From: Calliphora vicina
Lineage: Eukaryota; Arthropoda; Insecta; Diptera; Calliphoridae
Direction of reading: 5' to 3'
Assembly: GCF_958450345.1 (NCBI RefSeq)
Contig: NC_088781.1
Coordinates: 26,141,857 to 26,205,856, forward strand
DNA: 64,000 nt
Shown here in pieces: positions 35,855-47,098 of this stretch. The notes beneath the pieces are model-generated. The model was not told the origin of the DNA. It saw only the letters and a program-made list of their open reading frames with translations, and searched no databases. Made by a program: the position numbers and the translations under genes. The number at the start of each line of letters is the position of its first letter. Position 1 is the first letter of the stretch.

Positions 35855-36724
35855 CACAGTGGGGCAGAATCGATTTTTTTTGGAAATAAATCTGGCATTT
35901 CTAAACGGCTGGTCCGATGGGGATAGAATTTTACGTGGGCGTAGCGATAAATAGGGAACACATCAAGGTTTCCAAAGCTGCTTTCTGTTTTCTGATCCCA
36001 GCTTTGGGATTTTAGAAAATTTGGCCCAAAGTTGAATTTTTGATAAAAAAAATAGGTAAAATTCCGAAATGCGTAGGGGCAACATAATAGAAAACTTTGA
36101 GATGTTTTTTATACCAAAGTGTTCTACGTATAGATACCTTACAGAAAAACATAAAATTGTTATACGTTCTAAAAGAAAGTTTTTTTTTTAATTAGGAAAG
36201 AGTTAAGTCACCTTTTCGCTCAAAACAGCAAAAATCCACTATTTTTTGAATATTTAAATTGAAAATCGTTTATTTTTGGATCTATAATTGATATTGCTTT
36301 GAAATCTTGTGTATGTTATTTGTAATTTAGTTGTATAACTAATAAAAAATTCGAGTCCATTGGGTCCAAAAATACGACCCATATTTTTAAAAAAGCGGAC
36401 CAAAGTATGGCAAAATTTTAAAATTTAAATTTTTAAATGCTTATTACTCGAAATTATACAAGATAACAACACGCAAGCATGTTTTTTCAAAATATAAAAA
36501 AATATAAAAGTCTTTCAAATCGGATAGGAAACCAAAACATTGCATGTGTTTAAAAATTTTACATGTCGAAGGTACTACTTTGACCCCAATAGCGCCGCCT
36601 CTGGATCATTTGTTCATATCTTAAACTCGAATACTCTTTGGCTACGCCCACATCAAATTTTATCCCGATCGGACCGTTTAGAAATGACAGATTTATTTCC
36701 AAAAAAATTTGATTCTGCCCCACT
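35855..36724. mobile_element. Transib-like non-autonomous element with long TIRs
   Basis: The left end CACAGTGGGGCAGAATC and the following ~90 bp ('ggaaataaatctggcatttc', 'ggtccgatggggatag', 'gtgggcgtagc') are repeated inverted at the right end (36635-36724). The long TIRs place it in the same family as 54719-54976. The right-most bases are altered (CACTATT), and no 5-bp duplication can be shown. There is no transposase; small open frames inside are not supported. Confidence 0.7.
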
Positions 36725-36919
36725 ATTATTATCAAATCGTAGAAGAAGATATAGGCTTTAAGAAAATGAAACTTAAAGAATACAGGTGCTGATTACCTCG
36801 GTTCAGGAAAACTTTGTATTGGTTGCATGACTTAAAATTGTGGGATTTACAACAGATGAAGTATGCTTAGAAGGCAATTTTTGTTTTTAATAACTTTTAT
36901 GTCATTTGGAAGGATACAA

Positions 36920-37053
36920 ATTGTATGTGCTTACAAGCGTGTTCTTTGAGTGTAAATTTTAGATGTGTTTTGTTTTTGTTAAAATGTTTGTTACAATAAC
37001 AAAACACATGTAAAATTTACAATCAAAGAACACGCTTGTAAGCACATACAACT
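36920..37053. repeat. Hairpin repeat, copy 2
   Basis: The left arm starts TTGTATGTGCTTACAAGCG and its inverse ends at about 37053. The core ACATGT..TTTTGTTACAATAAC is shared with copy 1. A 12-bp duplication of TTGTTA sits in the centre. Arm identity is very high, at only 2-3 differences over about 55 bp. It abuts a family D monomer on its right. Confidence 0.85.
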
Positions 37054-37142
37054 TCCTGAAAATGACAGAATTCACTTAATTGTGAATAATTTCGAAAATA
37101 ATCCATTTTTATGGTCGATATCTCATTCTATTTCTATTACAT

Positions 37143-37880
37143 GTGGCTCCATGTAAACTTTGTGCGCAGAGTACAGGTCGCAATTTTGAAGATATTTGGA
37201 TAAAATTTGGTACGTATAATTTTTTTGGCCTAATAACGGAGCCTATTGAAACTGAAAGATATCGGTCCATTATTTCACCTAGCCCCCATACAAATGTCCT
37301 CCCGAAATTGGACTTGATTTGTCATAAATGTTTAATTTATGTAGGTATCTACACAAATTTTGCTCCAAATAAGTTTTATATATACAAAACTCATGTCACC
37401 AAATTTTGTTACGATCGGTCCATAATTAGTCATAGCTCCCATATAGACCCGCATCCGAAAATCACTTTAACGTGCATAAATCACCTAAAAATGTCGGTAT
37501 ACACATAAAATTCAACATAAATAACTTCAATATAGACACAAATCACGCGACCTAATTTCATGGTGATCGGTCCATAATTGGTCATAGCTCCCCTATAAGG
37601 CCCTCTTCCGAAAATATCTTTAACGGGTATAAATCTCTTAAAAGTGTTGGTATATACATAAAATTCAACACAAATAACTTTCATATAGACATAAATAACA
37701 CAACCGAATTTCATGGCGATCGGTCCTTAATTAGTCATAGCTCCCATCATAGCACTCTTCCGAAATTCATTCACGAAAATAAATTATTGAAATTTTAAAA
37801 GAAAAATGATTTTTCTCATTTACTTTGTGTAGGGTATTATATGGTCGGGCTTGACCGACCATACTTTCCTACTCGTTTTA
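37143..37880 (-). repeat. Family A repeat with three internal modules
   Basis: It starts inside the family ('tccatgtaaactttgtgcg') and ends with the GGTCGGgcttgaCCGACC hairpin. The ~163-bp module ('ggtgatcggtccataattgg…') occurs three times rather than two, showing copy-number change within the element. It is inserted in family D sequence. Open frames on both strands here (37143-37508, 37481-37714) are repeat read-through. Confidence 0.75.
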
Positions 37881-38292
37881 GATTCAATTAGTTATTATAA
37901 CTCCGCAACTACTTAGCCGATTGAAATGCAATATATGTGAAAATTTGTATATAGCATGGCAAATATGTTTTAAAAATTCAATCAATCGAAATAAGAACAT
38001 TAACTACTCAATTTTATGTATATCAAACAAAAAAGTCAAATTTTGTGAAAATGAGCTAATTCACTTAATCGTGAATAAATCCAAAAACAATCCATCGCTT
38101 TTTACGACCAATATCTCATTTTGTTTCTATTACAAGCACCTTTGTGATAAAGCCATAAATCAGAATAATTTCTGTTCTTTTCGATTTTTTATGATTTTTT
38201 AAACAAAAATAAAATTTCTATTTTCACATAAAAAATATATTTTTTGCATCAATTGATTATTATAACTCCGAAACTACTGTCCCGATTAAAAC

Positions 38293-38851
38293 GCAATATA
38301 TATGTGAAAATTTGTACATAGCATGTGCAAAATGTTTTCAAAATTCTGTCAATCGATAGAAGAACATTAACTACTTAATTTTATGTATATCAAAGAAAGC
38401 ACTAAAATTTTGTGAAAGTTAGCAAATTCACTTAATTGTGAATAAATTCGAAAAAAATCTATCGATTTTTATGATCGATATCTCATTTTGTTGCTATTAT
38501 ATATAGAAGCAATAAACCTGAAAAATTTTTGCCGTTTTTGATTTTTCATGAGTTTTTTACATGAAAATAGCAAATTTTTGTGTTTAAAAAACTCATGAAA
38601 AATCAAAAACGGCAAAAATTTTTCAGGTTTATTGCTTCTATATATAATAGCAACAAAATGAGATATCGATCATAAAAATCGATAGATTTTTTTCGAATTT
38701 ATTCACAATTAAGTGAATTTGCTAACTTTCACAAAATTTTAGTGCTTTCTTTGATATACATAAAATTAAGTAGTTAATGTTCTTCTATCGATTGACAGAA
38801 TTTTGAAAACATTTTGCACATGCTATGTACAAATTTTCACATATATATTGC
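38293..38851. repeat. Perfect 266-bp inverted repeat with 27-bp loop
   Basis: 38293-38558 and 38586-38851 are exact reverse complements over all 266 positions by direct comparison. The loop is 38559-38585. Each arm is most of a family D monomer. The symmetry stops abruptly at 'gcaatatatat' on both sides. A transcript through it would form a long double-stranded hairpin. Confidence 0.95.
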
Positions 38852-39164
38852 TTCAATTTGTTATTATAACTCCAAAACTACCGACCTGATTAAAACGCAA
38901 TAAATAATGGCTTAAAGGTTATGTAAATATAAATTTTTCTAAGTTTATTTTAATAATATGGGACTAACTCTTTTTAAATTATCATAAATTAGGTGGAGAA
39001 ACGTCTAAAAAATTCACATTTAAAAAACTAAAAAAACTTCTCCATAGAATTTAAAATTAGGTCCACTTTGGTACTACTAGAACCACAATACATCGAAATT
39101 GTGTAGTTGTTTAAAAAGCCTCTAGAATTTTTTAGATTTTGTTGCCCTGTGTTTTGTACACAGT

Positions 39165-39240
39165 GGGGTCAATTGCTGGAAAATTTTAATATATCTAAAT
39201 ATTCTAAATCACTGGTCCGATTGCAAAATGATGTATGATC
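39165..39240. repeat. Transib-like left-end fragment
   Basis: CACAGTGGGGTCAATTGCTGG followed by 'ctaaatcactggtccgattg' resembles the left TIR of the element at 35855. The rest is absent. Confidence 0.5.
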
Positions 39241-39246
39241 GAATCG

Positions 39247-39740
39247 TACACGTAGAAAAAAAATATAGTTGTGCATATTTACTGTAACCATTTCTATATT
39301 GTTACAAGTTTTTTAATAATATTATAGTCACAGTAACTATTTACATGATTGTGGTAACCATAATATGGTTAATTTACAATTCACATAATTGTATCAACCA
39401 TATATATGGTAACAGTAAACAAGTATATGTTTGTGACAACCATTTATATGATGAAGGACTTACCATATTATGTTGCTCTCGGCTTATTGGTATCATAATC
39501 TGAGAACAACATATTATGATAAAATTATTCATCATAAATATAGTTATCACAAACATATACTGGTTTACTGTAACCATATATATGGTTTATACAATCATGT
39601 GAATCGTAAATTAACCATATTATCGTTACCACAATCTTGTAAATAGTTTTTGTGGCTATATTATAATTAAAAAACTTGTAACACAATTTAAATGGTTACA
39701 GTAAACATGCACAACTATATTTTTTTTTGCTCTGCGTGTA
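39247..39740. mobile_element. Family E palindromic MITE
   Basis: The ends are TACACGTAGAAAAAAAA and the inverse of TACACGCAGAGCAAAAAA. The arms continue inverted for most of the element ('tatagttgtgcat', 'tttactgtaacc', 'acaagttttttaa', 'accatatatatgg'). It is 494 bp and non-coding, almost wholly foldback. Partial copies lie at 22013 and 24155. The superfamily is unassigned. Confidence 0.75.
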
Positions 39741-39744
39741 AATG

Positions 39745-41550
39745 AGGACAAATTTCAACGGATGAAACTTTGTAATAAATCAAGCATGAAGTTTGAGAAA
39801 TTCCAGTTATTTATTGAGTGAAAAGCTGTTCAAAGTTTTTCTAACGTACATATATCTTGCCTAGTATTCTAATCGGGTGGTCAGAAGTATAATTTACCAC
39901 GTCCTATTATTATTTAAAGCTGGAAAATTACATATCGCATGTCGTTGTTTATGTGTTCCTATTTAGTTTTTATAAACCGGTTAACCGAAAAACCGATTTT
40001 AAATAATTATTACCGTTTTAGCTGCTTTTGAGGCCTAAAGGTCTAAATCCCGGCTCCAAGTGATAGTTTTCTATGGAAAAAATAAAAATAAAATATCAAC
40101 AATTTCAAAACATTTGAAAAAAGATACATATAATAAAGTGTTTAGTGTGATTATTAGATACAGTAACTTGCTTTTTTTAGTTAACGCCACTTTAATAGAA
40201 CAATCACGTCATATTGATAACAAACAATGATTTACGTACTAGAACTCAACACTGGAACATTAACAAAATCAAATGAAAAATGTACCGGCAATCGTGCTTT
40301 TTTTGGTGTTTGTTTATTTTTTGTAATAATTTGCTGTTGATTGAAATATTTCATAAGATGAAGAATAAGAAAAAATATATGTTCAAATGTCAGTTCAATT
40401 TTGAATAAAAATTTAGAATTTTTTTTATTTCCGTTGGACATTTCTGTGAAAATATCCATCCATATTCATAAAGTGTATTTATGTGCATACATATTAATAT
40501 AGTCAACAAATTGATAAACAATTTTATTAAAGTATTGAAAAATAACACAACAATTGTTAAAAAATACAATTTATTTCATTTAAATCAAATTAAAGCAGGT
40601 CACGGTTTTTAAAGTCCACAAATCAATTGTCATAAAATCATATTAAATACTTCTGTTTATGGCCATCGTTATGCAAAAATAATTTCATTTCAATTTTTTT
40701 ATACTATTTAATAACAATTTTGCTGGATTTATACTATGAACATAAAAAATAAATGAAAATAAATATTATTTTCACCTTGTTATATATTTTTTTTTTAATA
40801 TTATCTCTATCTGAATTGAATTTATACCATTAATTCATCAATTCCCATTTATTTATACACATTTTGTTTGAACATGCAGCGGTATGATGATAAAGACTTT
40901 AAATCTCTTTCCAACCATTTGCCAGAGCATATTTGCACAATGAAAAGTTAATTACTTTTCAACGACGTGCTATTGAAACTTTTTTATTTTTAATGCAATA
41001 TTCGCTTCTACTTTCGGAAGAAGGAAGAACATCAGTTGGTATTTTCTTTTTTTTTCATCAACGGAAGACACGTCTTTCGTGTACTTGTCATAAAAAAGTG
41101 CAGGAACAGAGATTATCAAAAAAAAACTGAAATGAACGCATAAAATCTGCTTAATTTCTAAAAGTTTTTGAAAATATACAGAAAATAAACTAAAAGTTGA
41201 GGTGCGCTTTTTGCGTTGGTGTCGTTTCGCACTTTTAATTTGGTGTTTGTTACAAATTCCATTTAGACAGGGATATTATAATTTAATTAATCTTAACTCA
41301 TGTGTACAGCAAGCTAATTAGACTTTGAAGAGGGAGGAGGAGGTATTGATATGACAGAAGAAATGATTGAAGAGGGTAATAAATGAAGTCAAAAGTGCTT
41401 ACTATACCTTAAATATATCTAGATTCAAGGAACAGTTTCTATATAGAAAAATGGAGGATTTTTTTCTTTTGAAAATTGAAAACCTACCATTTCCAAAAAT
41501 GTCCATTAATATCTTAAAAGAGAATTATTAATTTTATTTTGTTATATTCC
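39745..41550. other. AT-rich DNA between the two inverted family D arrays
   Basis: About 1.8 kb without a recognised element or gene. The open frame at 40933-41130 shows no domain. This segment forms the centre of the large inverted arrangement described in the findings. Confidence 0.45.
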
Positions 41551-41809
41551 ATAAACAACAAGAGCAACAAAATCGAAAAAATTTTAGAGACTTTTTATAC
41601 CACTACACAATTTTGATGTATTGTAGTACAAATATGGTCCAAATTTTAAATTCTATGGAGAGTTTAAAAAAAAAAATGTTGAGTAAAATTTATGAATATT
41701 TTTAGACGATTCATCGCATAATTAATAATAACTCAAAACTAGTTAGTCCAATATTATCAAAATATACTTGGAAAAATTAAATTTACATAAAATTTTATCC
41801 GTTTATATA

Positions 41810-42762
41810 CAAGGTGGCGCAAAAGTAATCATCCTATCAGAAAATGCTATAACATTTTCGATTGGCTCCTAATGTCACTTCTTTTTTGACATTTGTGTAG
41901 TAAACACATGCGAAATACACGTTAATAAACAATGTTACGCTACACTGCTCCAGAACGGGGAATATTGCTGACTATTTATTTGACCTTAATCACCACCAAG
42001 AGGATGATGATTTTTCATCAAAAATAATCATGAGTGATGAGGCCCATTTCCATCTTAGCGGGTACGTAAAAAAGCAAAATTTACGCTTCTGGGGCACTGA
42101 AAATCTGCATGTAACCCACGAAGAGCCATTACACCCGCTCAAAGTCACTGTATGGTGTGCTGTTTTCGCTGGAGGAGTGATCGGACCTTTTTTCTTCGAA
42201 GACGTCGCGGGCCAAACGGTTACTGTGAATGGTGAGCGCTACAGAGCAATGATCAACGAGTTCTTTTTGCAGCAACTTGATGAATTGGGATTGGAAAACA
42301 TGTGGTTCCAACAGGAAGGTGCAACGGCACACACTGCACATGCCACTACCGATATGCTGAAGGATGCATTTCCCGGGCGCCTAATCTCCCGTTTTAGCGA
42401 TTTGCACTGGCCATCTAAATCGCATGATTTGACCGCTCCAGACTTATTTTTGTGGTTCTTTTTGAAGTCGCGGGTTTATGTCAACAAGCCTCAGACTCTT
42501 GCAGCTCTTAAAAACAATATCCGTCAAGAATGTGAGGACCTATCGCCGAAAGTTTTGGCCAAAGTGATGGAAAATGCCATAAAAAGGGCTCAAATGACAA
42601 TCAACTGTGGCGGCGGCCATTTACATGACATCATATTCTCAACTTGATGTGAAAAAAATTAAAAGACCAAATAAAAATAATCCATAAGAAGAATCAAAGT
42701 TTTTCATTTTTTTTTAATTACAGCCAAAAAAAACATCGGAAGTTTACTTTTGCGCCACCTTG
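41810..42762 (+). mobile_element. Mariner (DD41D-like) deletion derivative
   Basis: The 19-bp terminal inverted repeats CAAGGTGGCGCAAAAGTAA are perfect at both ends. They are flanked by TA on each side (41808-41809, 42763-42764). Removing the element with one TA rejoins the host family D monomer ('…tatattacgtttt'). Its 953 bp is shorter than the usual ~1.3 kb because part of the transposase has been deleted. Confidence 0.9.
41932..42647 (+). pseudogene. Mariner-family transposase, N-terminal region deleted
   Basis: An ATG at 41932 opens MLRYTAPERG, plausibly the native start, but the frame is lost about 60 bases later. The continuing catalytic frame (…DDDFSSKIIMSDEAHFHL) runs to the stop at 42647 and is open from upstream of the apparent ATG at 42030, which is therefore an internal Met. 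In the 205 residues from that Met, SDE (D3) is the first acidic residue. WFQQEGATAHTA carries Glu96 where Asp is normal. SHDLTAPDLFLW gives the third, Asp138. Spacing between residues 96 and 138 is 41, matching the DD41D ('rosa'-like) mariner group. The DNA-binding N-terminus is missing and a catalytic Asp is replaced, so it is predicted inactive. Confidence 0.85.
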
Positions 42763-44708
42763 TATTACGTTTTAATTGGCTCAGTACTTTCGGAGTTATA
42801 ATAATAAATTGAAGCAAAAAATATATTTTTTCGAAACGACAGAAATTGTTCAAATTTATTACATTGTCGAAAAGCCATATGTAATAGGAACAATATGATA
42901 TAGCGACTATAAAAATCGATTGATTCTTTTCGAATTTATTCACAATTATGTTGTTCTGTCGATTGACTGAATTTCAAAAACATTTTTCTATGTACAAATT
43001 TTCCCATATATCTTGCATTTCAATTTGCTTAGTAGTTTAGGAGTTATAATAACAAATTGAAGCAAAAATTATAATTTTTACGTAAAAATAGCTAATTTTT
43101 TTGTTATAAAAAAATCATGAAAAATCTAAAGAGACAGAAATTGTTCAGATTTATAACTTTACCGCAAAGCCACATATATTGGGAACAAAATGACATATCG
43201 ATCATAAAAATCGATTGATTCTTTTTGAATTTATTCACAATTAATTGAAGTCGCTCATTTTCACAAAATTTTAGTTTTTTGTTTGATGCACAAAAAATTG
43301 AATAGTTTGTGTTCTTCTATAAATAAAATGAAATATCGATCATAAATATCGATTAGTTCCTTCCAAATATATTCACAATCAATTGAATTCGGTAATTTTC
43401 ACAAAATTTTCGTTTTTTGTTTGATATACAAAATTGACTAGTTAGTGTTCTTCTATCGATTAATTGAATTTTGAAAACATTTTCCCCATACTATCTACAA
43501 ATTTTCACATGTATATAGCGTCTCAATCGGCTCAGGAATTTCGGAGTTATAGTAACAAATTGAAGCAAAAAATATATTTTTTTATATGAAAATAGAAAAT
43601 TTTTTTGTTTTAAAAAATCATGAAAAATCGAAAACAACAGATATTGTTCAGTATGAAGCCTTTATTACAAACTTACTTGTAATACAAACAAAATGAGATA
43701 TTGACTATAAAAATCTATTTATTTTTTTTAGAATTTATTCACAATTATGTGAATTCGCTCATTTTCACAAAATTTTAGTTTTTTGTTTGATATACATAAA
43801 ATTTCATATATCTTCTATCGATTGATTAAATTCTGAGAACATTTTTCCCATACTATGTACAAATGTTCATATATATATTGCGTTTCAATCGGCTCAATAG
43901 TTTCGGAGTTATAAGAACTAATTGATGCAAAAAATATATATTTTATGTGAAAATAGCAATTATTTTTGTTTTCAAAAAATCATGAAAAATCGAAAGCGGC
44001 AGAAATTGTTCAGATGTATTGCTGTGTCGCAAAGCCATATACAATGCCAACCAAAAAAATATCGAATATAAAAATCGATTGATTATTTTCGAATTTATTC
44101 ACAATTAAGTGAATTTGCTCATTTTCACAAAATTTTAGTTTTTTGTTTGATATACATAAAATTGAGTAGTTAATGTTGTTCTATCGAGTGATTGAATTTT
44201 GAAAACATTTTTCCAATGCTATGTACAAATCTTTACTTATATATTGCATTTTAATGGGCTCAATAGTTTCGGAGTTATAATAATAAATTGAAGCAAAAAA
44301 TATATTTTTTTTTGTGAAAATAGCAAATTTCTTTGTTTTAAAAAAATCATCAAAAATCGAAAACGACAGAAATTGTTTAGATTTATTGCTTCATCATAAA
44401 GCCACATGAGATAGGAACAAAATGAGATATCGGATATAAAAATCTATGGACTCTTTTCGAATTTATTCACAATTAAGTGAATTCGCCCATTTTCACAAAA
44501 TTTTTGTTTTTTTTGTTTGATATACATAAAATTGAGTAGTTAATGTTCCTCTTTCGATTGATAGAATTCCGAAGAAATGTTCGCCATTCTATGTACAAAT
44601 TTTCAAATATATATTGCGTTTCAATCGGCTCAGTTGTTTCGGAGTTATAATAACAAATTGAAGCAAAAAATATATTTTTTACGTGAAAATATAATTTTTT
44701 TTGTTTTT

Positions 44709-47097
44709 AAGATTCCAATCTTACGGGCTATTTATGGTCAATCATTTGTTACCAAATGTGTAAATAAAAATCAAAGTATTTTCATTTTTATTATTATTTA
44801 CCCAACGTTTCGTTTGTTTGTTTCAAACTTCTTCAGGGGTTTTCTTTTATTGTTGAATTCTAGCGACAAAAACATATACATATTTTATTATAAATCATTG
44901 AAAAACTTAAGATATCACAGTTCAACTTACGAAATTCTATTGTTTACATTGTCAATTAACTTATTATTTAAAAAACTGGACTTCACGACACAGAATTAAT
45001 AAATAAATAAATAATCATTACAACACAAACATATACTATAAGTCAAACTTAATACTAATATCACAGAACTTCAACTGATTTAATAATTAAATATTGCAGC
45101 GGAATATTGCAGTTTTGTGTTATCCTTGTCCTCTTTCGTGTTCATTGTATTGTGTATTTTCTGTTGTATTCTTAAGCTTTCAAGAGTGTATCGTTTGTTC
45201 TCTTTTTGTTCTCTGTCCAATATCCTAATATTGTCAAAATCCATCTTATGATTGCACTCCTTTACGTGCAGAGATAATGCCGTCGTTATTTTTCCTTTTT
45301 CAATATCTGTTTTGTGTTCATTAACTCTCGTCCCCAACATTCTCTTTGTCGTACCAATGTAAACCAAGTTACATCTCTCCCTTTCATTACCGTCACATTT
45401 TATCTCATAGACCACATTATCACTCTTAAGTTTGTCAATTTTTGTTTTGTTGTTTGTAAATAGATGCCTCAGTGTCATATTTGATTTGTAAGCTATTGTT
45501 GTTGTTTTCTCTGTGATCATTCTCTTCATTGTTTTTGTCTCCGTTAGTTTGGGAATAAATGGTACACTGTAAAAAACTTTTTCCTCCTCAGTGTTTGGAT
45601 TTTTCTGCTGTTTTTCATATTTTAGTACTTTGTTGATTAAATTGTTCGTCATATATGTTGGGTAACTATTCTCTGTAAGTATTTTTCTTATTCTATTAAT
45701 ATTGGTTTTCCTGTATTCAACATCACTTATCTGTAATACTTTCCTTATTAAATTCGTCGCTGTACTTATCTTCATTTTCAATGGTTGTGTAGAGTTGAAG
45801 TTAACCATTCTACCTGAAGATGTGGGTTCCGTGTACCAATTTGTCCTTATTCTTCCATTATCCTTGATGATATTGATGTCCAGATACGGTATTGACATAT
45901 TCTCCTCGCGTTCTATTGTAAATTGTATCTTATTGTGATAAACGTTCATTGTTTTTAATATCTTCTCTTCGTCCGATTTCCTTATAATCGCAAACAAGTC
46001 ATCCACATACTTAGTGATAAACTTAATCTCTATACTATCAGCCCTTAATTCGTCAATTACATCGTCCAGTAGTGTGTCAAGTACAATATTTGCAATTGTT
46101 GGCGATAGGGGGTTTCCCATTGGCATACCATATGTTTGATGGTAAAATTTATTGTCAAAAGTGAGATAGTTGTTATCAGTTAAACAAAACTGAAGAATTT
46201 TCAAAAATGTTTGCCTTGGTATTGCCGTGTGTTCCTTAAGTGTTTTCCATTTGTCAAGTATATTCCTTATAGCCAAGTGAATCGGTATATTAGTGAATAA
46301 TGATACCACGTCGAAAGAGACCATAATATCGTCATTTTCCAATGAGACGCTTTCCAGTTTTCGTTTTAATTCTACTGAATTTTGTATATTGTATTTGGGC
46401 GACACAATATTCCTCAAAATTGTTCCAATATACTTCGAAAGACTGTAACACGGTACCTTCATGGATGCAGATATCGGTCGAAGTGGTATTCCGTCTTTGT
46501 GTATCTTTGGCAGTCCATATAACTCAGGTGCCGCTGCCGCTTGTGTCGTCATGTTGAATTTCTCGTATCTGGTAATGTACCCATCTTTTCCCAATTGTGT
46601 AATTAAGTTATTGTTCCCTTTCTGAAGAATAGTTGTTGGGTCAATTTCAATTTTCCTGTATGTGCTCTTGTCATCTAATAATTGGTACATTTTCTCCATA
46701 TAATCTCTCCTATATAATATCACAGTTTTATTCCCCTTGTCTGCCGTAGTTATAATTATGTCCTTCTCGTGTTTCCTAATGAAGTTCCTGGTGACCTCGT
46801 ATATACTCAGTATAAATTTATCTTTCTCCGTATTCCTAAGATTCCCTTTGAAGTATGCAATTCTGTTCGCTATTTTCGATCGCGTTATGTCCTTTTCTGT
46901 ATCATCTTTTATACCCTGAACCCATTGTTCCATGTCAGCTATAAGCGGTATAGGTGTGAAATTCCTTCTATCTACTGGTATTGCAAACTTGTTCCCCAGT
47001 GATAATAACCATTTATGTTCCATTTCAAACTCTATACTCGTGTGGTTAATAAACCAGTCGTCATTGTATACGAGGTTCAGTTTCTCAAACCTCTCGT
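44709..47097 (-). mobile_element. Penelope-like retroelement (PLE), 5'-truncated
   Basis: The element lies on the minus strand inside a family D monomer. Satellite reads to about 44708 ('…ttgttttt') and resumes at about 47097 ('tgtttcaaaaaaattatg'). TGTTT on both sides may be a short target duplication. From 5' to 3' it has a truncated coding region (47097-45080), about 230 bp of 3' sequence, and a hammerhead-like segment near 44797-44845. A complete PLE would have more N-terminal coding sequence and an upstream terminal repeat, neither of which is present. Confidence 0.85.
44797..44845 (-). ncRNA. Candidate hammerhead-ribozyme motif of the PLE
   Basis: On the minus strand the segment reads CTGAAGA (fits the CUGANGA core), then GTTTG…CAAAC, which can form helix II, then GAAAC, then GTTGGGTA, allowing a two-pair minimal helix III and a GUA cleavage site. 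PLEs are known to carry minimal hammerhead motifs in their terminal repeats. There is one extra A between the core and helix II, and helix I pairing is weak, so activity is uncertain. Confidence 0.5.
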
Positions 47098-47098
47098 G
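45080..47098 (-). CDS. Penelope-like reverse transcriptase with GIY-YIG endonuclease
   Basis: One uninterrupted frame ends at 45080. Extended to the first in-frame Met at 47206 it gives 708 residues, but residues 1-36 are translated family D satellite. The PLE part starts about residue 37, so the native start is lost. The RT shows LYGLPKIHK (229-237), FDVVSLFTNIP (298-308), YGMPMGNPLSPTIANIVLD (359-377) and the catalytic YVDD (400-403). YLDINI (441-446) and the thumb follow. A GIY-YIG domain follows with VVYEIKC (598-604), YIGTT (616-620), R627, N629-E630-H631 and the metal-binding Glu in LESLRI (about 676). PLE proteins copy their RNA at a nicked target using the linked endonuclease. The frame is intact, which suggests a young insertion. 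It is not functional as it stands because the 5' end is missing. Confidence 0.9.
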   Translation of the reverse strand, partial: HERFEKLNLVYNDDWFINHTSIEFEMEHKWLLSLGNKFAIPVDRRNFTPIPLIADMEQWVQGIKDDTEKDITRSKIANRIAYFKGNLRNTEKDKFILSIYEVTRNFIRKHEKDIIITTADKGNKTVILYRRDYMEKMYQLLDDKSTYRKIEIDPTTILQKGNNNLITQLGKDGYITRYEKFNMTTQAAAAPELYGLPKIHKDGIPLRPISASMKVPCYSLSKYIGTILRNIVSPKYNIQNSVELKRKLESVSLENDDIMVSFDVVSLFTNIPIHLAIRNILDKWKTLKEHTAIPRQTFLKILQFCLTDNNYLTFDNKFYHQTYGMPMGNPLSPTIANIVLDTLLDDVIDELRADSIEIKFITKYVDDLFAIIRKSDEEKILKTMNVYHNKIQFTIEREENMSIPYLDINIIKDNGRIRTNWYTEPTSSGRMVNFNSTQPLKMKISTATNLIRKVLQISDVEYRKTNINRIRKILTENSYPTYMTNNLINKVLKYEKQQKNPNTEEEKVFYSVPFIPKLTETKTMKRMITEKTTTIAYKSNMTLRHLFTNNKTKIDKLKSDNVVYEIKCDGNERERCNLVYIGTTKRMLGTRVNEHKTDIEKGKITTALSLHVKECNHKMDFDNIRILDREQKENKRYTLESLRIQQKIHNTMNTKEDKDNTKLQYSAAIFNY

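Larger units (their letters stand above)
37054..39146 (-). repeat. Family D array, locus 2 (reverse), with nested family A copy
   Basis: Monomer sequence in reverse orientation runs 37054-37142, is interrupted by a family A copy (37143-37880), resumes at 37885 and continues to the head segment, which ends near 39146 ('agattttgttgccctg'). The head is the inverse of 41556-41800. The central part, 38293-38851, is a perfect inverted duplication of one monomer. Confidence 0.75.

Noticed and set aside
44577..44999. 140-codon plus-strand open frame
   Set aside because: It runs from family D satellite across the junction into the antisense 3' region of the Penelope-like element, so it cannot be a native gene.
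45702..45938. Plus-strand hydrophobic frames across 45702-47174
   Set aside because: They are shadows of the minus-strand Penelope-like coding frame.
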